Below the pieces are notes generated by a model. The model ran no database searches. It was not told the DNA's origin and saw only the letters and a program-made list of their open reading frames with translations. Positions 6,985 through 10,462 of a DNA stretch of 10,462 bases are shown one piece after another. The translations under genes and the position numbers were made by a program. Source of the DNA: Mycolicibacterium malmesburyense (GTDB lineage Bacteria > Actinomycetota > Actinomycetes > Mycobacteriales > Mycobacteriaceae); assembly GCF_001050015.1 (NCBI RefSeq), contig NZ_CVTB01000003.1, positions 1-10,462 of the forward strand, in the 5' to 3' direction. Positions within the stretch are counted from its first letter, which is position 1; the number at the start of each line of letters is the position of its first letter.

Positions 6985-7895
6985 CAGACGGGAAACGTGA
7001 CGCCGGTCAGCTCCTCGGACATGGTCCACAGCCGGCGCTGAATGTCTTCGTCGTGCGATTGTGCACTGGAGGCAACGAGTTTCGGGCTACCCTTGACCTC
7101 GCCGATGCCGTCGGGGCCGTAGTACTGCCCACCCTGCACACCCGGATCGGTGGCCGCGCGAAGCGTCGGCAACGCGCCTTTGTCCGCCGGTTGGGTGAAG
7201 ATCTTCCACACCAGGTCCGGTACGAAGACGGGGATGTAGCGCATCAGTTCGGTGTCCGAGAAGCCGGGATGCGCGGCCGCTGCGATGGTTTCAGCGCCCT
7301 TGGCCGCGAGGCGGCGCTGGAGTTCGTAGGTGAACATCAGGTTGGCGAGCTTCGACTGGCCGTACGCACGCACGCGGTTGTATCCGGTCTCGAAATGCGG
7401 GTCCTCGAAGCGGATTCGGGCCATGATGCGGTGTCCGACGCTGCTGACCGTCACGACGCGTGACCCCTCGACGGACAGCAGGTTGTCGAGCAGCAGGCCC
7501 GTCAGCGCGAAGTGGCCGAGATGGTTGGTGCCGAACTGCATCTCGAAACCTTCTTCGGTGGTCTCGCGGTTCGGCAGGTACATGACGCCGGCGTTGTTGA
7601 TCAGCAGGTCGATGCGTGGGTGCGCCGCGCGCAACTCGTCGGCGGCCCTGCGGACGTTGCCCAGCGAAGAGAGGTCGAGTTCGGCCAAGCTGACCACGGC
7701 GTTGGGGGCCGACTTCTTGATGCGGTCGACGGCCTCGTTGCCCTTGTCGAGATTGCGCACCGCGAGCACGACCCGAGCGCCTTTGGCCGCCAGGGCGGCC
7801 GCGGTGTCATAGCCGAGGCCGCTGTTGGCGCCGGTCACGATCGCGGTCCGCCCGGACTGGTCTGGTATGTCGGCCGCGGTCCAGTTGCTGCCCAT
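6984..7895 (-). CDS. Short-chain dehydrogenase/reductase (Rv0439c-like, retinol dehydrogenase-type)
   Basis: This is a 303-residue classical SDR with a Rossmann fold. The cofactor motif TGANSGLG is at 21-28, D74 lies in ELDLSS, NNAG at 100-103, N124 in FGTNHLGHFALTG, the catalytic Ser at 151/152 (VTVSSVGHR), and YxxxK at Y178-K182 (AYGQSKLAN), followed by HPG (209-211). Arg47 just after the second strand (LAVRN) suggests NADP(H). The length and the motifs resemble retinol dehydrogenase/protochlorophyllide reductase-like SDRs, but the substrate cannot be read from sequence. I chose ATG 7895 (MGSNWTAADIP) because it matches the N-terminus I recall for Rv0439c. ATG 7907 in the same frame would add MLIV and is possible. 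It is the first gene of the five-gene operon, and its stop overlaps the moeA2 start. Confidence 0.92.
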   Translation of the reverse strand: MGSNWTAADIPDQSGRTAIVTGANSGLGYDTAAALAAKGARVVLAVRNLDKGNEAVDRIKKSAPNAVVSLAELDLSSLGNVRRAADELRAAHPRIDLLINNAGVMYLPNRETTEEGFEMQFGTNHLGHFALTGLLLDNLLSVEGSRVVTVSSVGHRIMARIRFEDPHFETGYNRVRAYGQSKLANLMFTYELQRRLAAKGAETIAAAAHPGFSDTELMRYIPVFVPDLVWKIFTQPADKGALPTLRAATDPGVQGGQYYGPDGIGEVKGSPKLVASSAQSHDEDIQRRLWTMSEELTGVTFPV

Positions 7896-7907
7896 GACGA
7901 TCAACAT

Positions 7908-7951
7908 ACTCAGCGGCCGATGCGTGCGGGGTTACCTAGGCTGGACGCCTG
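7908..7951 (+). promoter_or_regulatory. Divergent intergenic region with likely leaderless promoter for the PH-domain genes
   Basis: Only 44-56 bases separate the SDR and PH-domain starts, so promoters for both directions must sit here or inside the coding ends. On the plus strand, TAGGCT (7937-7942) fits the mycobacterial -10 pattern TANNNT. Transcription would start around 7949-7952, at or just before the ATG at 7952, giving a leaderless message. No Shine-Dalgarno sequence is present, which agrees. No convincing -35 is visible. On the minus strand TAGGTA (7938-7933) is a weaker -10 candidate for the SDR operon and shares the palindrome CCTAGG with the plus-strand box. Confidence 0.45.
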
Positions 7952-8437
7952 ATGACCGATCTTGTGGACCCCGCGAACAAACCGAGCCGCAAGGCGCCGC
8001 TGGTGTGGGCGATCGGTGCCGCGATTCCATGGTCGGCGCTGGCGCTCGCGCAGCTGGTGTGGTTCGTGGTGGACCCGCGACCGTGGTGGGTGCATGCGCT
8101 CGCGGCGCTCGGCACGCTGCTCGGCATCGTCCTGTTCGTCGTGGTCGTACCGTGGTGGCGCTACCGGGTGCACCGGTGGGACGTCGACCCGCGGGCGGTG
8201 TACACCCGCACCGGGTGGCTGACGCAGGAGCGCCGCATCGCGCCGATCTCGCGCGTGCAGACCGTCGACACCGAACGCGGCCCGCTGGACCGGTTGTTCG
8301 GCCTGGCCAATGTCACGGTGACGACGGCGTCGTCGGCGGGCGCGGTGCGCATCATCGCGCTGGATGTCGACGTCGCCGACGCGGTCGTCGCCCGGCTCAC
8401 CGACATCGCCGCGCTCGGCACCGGGGATGCGACATGA
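7952..8437 (+). CDS. Bacterial PH-domain membrane protein, YdbS-like
   Basis: This is a 161-residue protein with two transmembrane helices (about 18-40 and 46-68), then a single bacterial PH domain (bPH_2, about 70-150). The domain carries the family hallmark RVQTVDTERGPLDRLFGLAN (101-120) followed by VTVTTASSAG. The N-terminus and C-terminus are probably cytosolic. YdbS-type proteins usually occur next to a larger YdbT-type protein with several PH domains, and that is the case here: the ATG of the next gene overlaps this stop by four bases (ATGA). In Bacillus the ydbST pair has been linked to resistance against some antimicrobial peptides; the biochemical role is unclear. The ATG at 7952 lies nine bases after a TAGGCT -10 box, which suggests leaderless translation. 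The pair is divergent from the PE-synthesis operon. Confidence 0.9.
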   Translation: MTDLVDPANKPSRKAPLVWAIGAAIPWSALALAQLVWFVVDPRPWWVHALAALGTLLGIVLFVVVVPWWRYRVHRWDVDPRAVYTRTGWLTQERRIAPISRVQTVDTERGPLDRLFGLANVTVTTASSAGAVRIIALDVDVADAVVARLTDIAALGTGDAT

Positions 8438-9906
8438 CGAGCCCGGTGCCGTCCGTCTGGGGCCCTCCACCGCCCGGGGAGGAGTGGCAGCGCCTCAGCC
8501 CGAGGATGCTGCTGGTGCATCCGGTGCACGAGGTGTTCCGCCAGATTCCGGTCATCGTCGGGACGTTGGTGCTCGGCACGGCGACCGGTAACCCGGTGCT
8601 GGCCTTCGCGGCGCTGGGGATCACCGTCGCGATCGGCCTCGCCCGTTGGTTCACCACGACGTACCGCATCGGGCCGAGCGATGTGCAACTGCGCACCGGG
8701 GTTCTGCAGCGCAAGGAGCTCTCCGTGCCGCGCAACAGGATTCGTTCGGTGTCCACCGAAGCGCGGCTGCTGCACCGATTACTGGGGCTGACCGTGCTCC
8801 GGGTCAGCACCGGCCAGGAGGCCAGGGGTGACGCCGCGTTCGCGCTCGACGGCGTGCCGAGCGAACAGGTCGGCCCGCTGCGGGCGCTGCTGCTGGCCGA
8901 TTCGCTGACGGTCGAGGAGGACAAGCCGCCGGCGCCGGGACGGGTGCTGGCCCGGTGGACGCCGTCGTGGTTGCGCTACAGCCCCTTGAGTTTCACCGGG
9001 CTGGCGATGATCGCCGCCACGGTCGGTGTGGCGTACGAGGTCGGCGAAAGCCGCCTGACCGATTCGCAACTGGCCCGGTCGTGGCTCGACACGGCCAAGG
9101 ACTTCGGGATCACGGCCAGCATCGCGGTCGGCGTCGCGGCACTGTTGGTGGCGTCCGTCGTGCTGTCGGTGCTGCAGTCATTGTTGACGTACGGCAACCT
9201 CGAGTTGCGGCGCGACTTCGAGGTGCTGCACCTGCGGTACGGGCTGCTCCGAATCCGCGAGAACACCTTCGACATGCGTCGCCTGCGCGGGGGCACGCTG
9301 CGGGAACCGTTGCTGGTGCGACTGTTCGGTGGCGCACGCCTAGACGCGGTGATGACCGGTGTCGGGGGAGAGGGCGAATCGTCGTTGTTGTTGCCGCCCT
9401 GTCCGAAGCGCACGGCCGATGAGGTGTTGACCGATCTGATCGAGCGGCCCGAAGCGGTCACCGGTGAGCTTGTTGTCCACGGGCCCGCCGCGACGCGCAG
9501 ACGCTGGACGAGGGCGTTGGCGGTGCCGGCCGTCGCGGCGGTGGCGCTGGCGGTGGCGCAGGCTCCGGTGTGGGCGTGGGCGCTGTGGGCCGTCGTCACC
9601 GGCTGTTGCGCTTTGTTGGCGCACGACCGCGCGCGGTCGCTGGGGCACCGCGTGGGCGACGGATGGCTGGTCGCGCGCACCGGCAGCCTGCAACGCCGCC
9701 GCGACTGCATCGAGGCCTCGGGCATCATCGGCTGGACGGTGCGCCAGACGTGGATGCAGCGTCGCGCCGGGGTGGCCACGCTGATCGCCGCGACGGCCGC
9801 CGGGGTCAAGCACTATCAGGTGATCGACGTGCCCACCGAGCTGGCGTGGTCGATCGCGGCCGAGGCCTCCCCGTGGGTGGCCGACAACGCGTGGTCGCGC
9901 CGGTAG
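8434..9906 (+). CDS. Multi-PH-domain membrane protein, YdbT-like
   Basis: This is a 490-residue partner of the preceding gene. Three PH-like blocks alternate with paired hydrophobic segments: TM about 35-72; PH1 about 75-155 (VPRNRIRSVSTEARLLHRLL); TM about 183-203 and 225-252; PH2 about 253-335 (LLRIRENTFDMRRLRGGTLR, EPLLVRLFGGARL); TM about 360-397; PH3 about 400-480 (RTGSLQRRRDCIEASGIIGW). The repeated unit of two helices plus a PH domain equals the fold of the YdbS-like neighbour, so the protein looks like a fused triplication of it. ATG 8434 overlaps the upstream stop (ATGA), with GGGGA six bases before it as a modest Shine-Dalgarno site. In-frame sequence upstream of 8434 is non-coding shadow. 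Its last 91 bases overlap the convergent oxidoreductase gene. A membrane-stress or lipid-related role is inference from the family. Confidence 0.9.
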   Translation: MTSPVPSVWGPPPPGEEWQRLSPRMLLVHPVHEVFRQIPVIVGTLVLGTATGNPVLAFAALGITVAIGLARWFTTTYRIGPSDVQLRTGVLQRKELSVPRNRIRSVSTEARLLHRLLGLTVLRVSTGQEARGDAAFALDGVPSEQVGPLRALLLADSLTVEEDKPPAPGRVLARWTPSWLRYSPLSFTGLAMIAATVGVAYEVGESRLTDSQLARSWLDTAKDFGITASIAVGVAALLVASVVLSVLQSLLTYGNLELRRDFEVLHLRYGLLRIRENTFDMRRLRGGTLREPLLVRLFGGARLDAVMTGVGGEGESSLLLPPCPKRTADEVLTDLIERPEAVTGELVVHGPAATRRRWTRALAVPAVAAVALAVAQAPVWAWALWAVVTGCCALLAHDRARSLGHRVGDGWLVARTGSLQRRRDCIEASGIIGWTVRQTWMQRRAGVATLIAATAAGVKHYQVIDVPTELAWSIAAEASPWVADNAWSRR

Positions 9907-10462
9907 TGGGACCGCCGGCCCCGCAGCACCCGCGCCATGATCGAGGGCGAGAAGAGTTTCGTCGGCGGGTCCAACATCCCGAGAACGCGCAGGAACTGCA
10001 GCATGACCGTCGGGTCGGTTTCGGACGCGGTCAACACCTGCTCCAGGTAGGCGTTGCTCAGGCGCATCGACAGCGGCACGGTCCCGTCCACTTCGGGCAA
10101 CGCCAGATCCGAGCCGACGGCGGTCTGCCAGGCGATGCGGATGGTCTTGGCGCTGGACCGGAAGAAGCGCCGCGCCAGATCGCCGTCGCCGTGCCGCAGG
10201 CAGTCTCGCAGGACGGTCGCCTCGACGGCCGCGACGGTCATGCCCTGTCCGTAGACGGGGTTGAAACTGCACACCGCGTCGCCGAGCACGAGCAGCCCGC
10301 CGGGTAGCCGCCGCATCTTGTCGTAGCGGCGCCAGCGGTTGGACGGCACACGGTAATTCACCACCGGGCCAAGCGGTTCGGCGTCCGCGATCGCGGCCAA
10401 CACATTCGATGGCACGAAATCGGCCACGAACTCGCGCATGCCGGCGGGCGTGTCCGGTGGCA
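9816..10462 (-). CDS. FAD-dependent monooxygenase/oxidoreductase-like protein, 5'-truncated
   Basis: Only the C-terminal 215 or so residues are present; the frame is open to the window edge (PPDTPAGMREFVADFVP...), so the true start lies beyond 10462. The second FAD-binding motif of aromatic-hydroxylase-type flavoproteins is clear: LLVLGDAVCSFNPVYGQGM (GD box, then P and GQGM contacts), followed by a helix AAVEATVLRDCL. The N-terminal GxGxxG motif must lie upstream. The family includes 2-polyprenyl-6-methoxyphenol hydroxylase-like and geranylgeranyl reductase-like enzymes; the substrate is unknown. The last 30 residues (ALSATHGEASAAIDHASSVG) are low in complexity and encoded opposite the end of the PH-domain gene, so they may be a weakly constrained extension. 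The Met at 10439 is probably internal. Confidence 0.85.
   Translation of the reverse strand, partial: PPDTPAGMREFVADFVPSNVLAAIADAEPLGPVVNYRVPSNRWRRYDKMRRLPGGLLVLGDAVCSFNPVYGQGMTVAAVEATVLRDCLRHGDGDLARRFFRSSAKTIRIAWQTAVGSDLALPEVDGTVPLSMRLSNAYLEQVLTASETDPTVMLQFLRVLGMLDPPTKLFSPSIMARVLRGRRSHYRRDHALSATHGEASAAIDHASSVGTSIT

Noticed and set aside
7825..8433. In-frame extension of the YdbT-like gene upstream to 7825
   Set aside because: This stretch is antisense to the SDR start and out of frame with the YdbS-like gene; ATG 8434 with ATGA overlap and upstream GGGGA is the natural start.
9340..10272. Minus-strand frame (310 codons) opposite the YdbT-like gene
   Set aside because: The flavoprotein motif GDA...P..GQGM is in a different minus-strand frame; this one has only Arg/Pro/Asp-rich shadow sequence.
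1..10462. Insertion sequences, phage genes, toxin-antitoxin pairs, CRISPR arrays or tRNA genes
   Set aside because: I looked for transposase or integrase motifs, regularly spaced repeats and cloverleaf-like sequence and saw none; the window reads as stable chromosomal core with a variable edge at the PH-domain genes.

Overview
The window is high-GC actinobacterial chromosome and almost certainly comes from a mycobacterium (Mycobacterium/Mycolicibacterium). The minus-strand block SDR – moeA2 – psd – pssA – p97-like AAA ATPase matches, gene for gene and in order, what I remember of M. tuberculosis Rv0439c–Rv0435c. The proteins align closely with my memory of those orthologues. Genes are tightly packed, and several start codons overlap the preceding stop codon. 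I cannot name the species. No mobile element, tRNA, rRNA or CRISPR array is visible, and no stretch longer than about 140 bases lacks a gene.

Layout. (1) 3–1390, plus strand: a two-component pair. The histidine kinase lacks its N-terminus at the window edge, and a NarL/LuxR-type response regulator starts inside its stop codon. (2) 1284–1823, minus strand: a small DUF1707 membrane protein that overlaps the regulator tail to tail. Its upstream region (1824–1959) holds a strong ribosome binding site, a good sigma-A-like promoter, a 19-bp near-perfect inverted repeat centred on the -10 box, and a nested hairpin that also marks the end of the next operon. (3) 1960–7895, minus strand: a five-gene operon transcribed SDR → moeA2 → psd → pssA → AAA ATPase, with junctions of -1, +24, -4 and -8 bases. 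PssA makes phosphatidylserine from CDP-diacylglycerol and Psd decarboxylates it to phosphatidylethanolamine, so the core of the operon is a complete two-step PE pathway. The molybdopterin-type protein, the short-chain dehydrogenase and the p97/Cdc48-like ATPase have no obvious biochemical link to it. (4) 7952–9906, plus strand: two overlapping genes for bacterial-PH-domain membrane proteins (YdbS/YdbT type), divergent from the operon across a 56-base gap that contains a likely leaderless promoter. (5) 9816–10462, minus strand: the C-terminal part of an FAD-dependent monooxygenase-like protein that overlaps the end of the PH gene and runs off the window.

The points most worth a second look are the inverted-repeat operator at the DUF1707 promoter, the loss of several ATPase signature residues in domain D1 of the AAA protein, the altered active-site motifs of MoeA2, and the placing of a PH-domain membrane pair back to back with the PE-synthesis operon.
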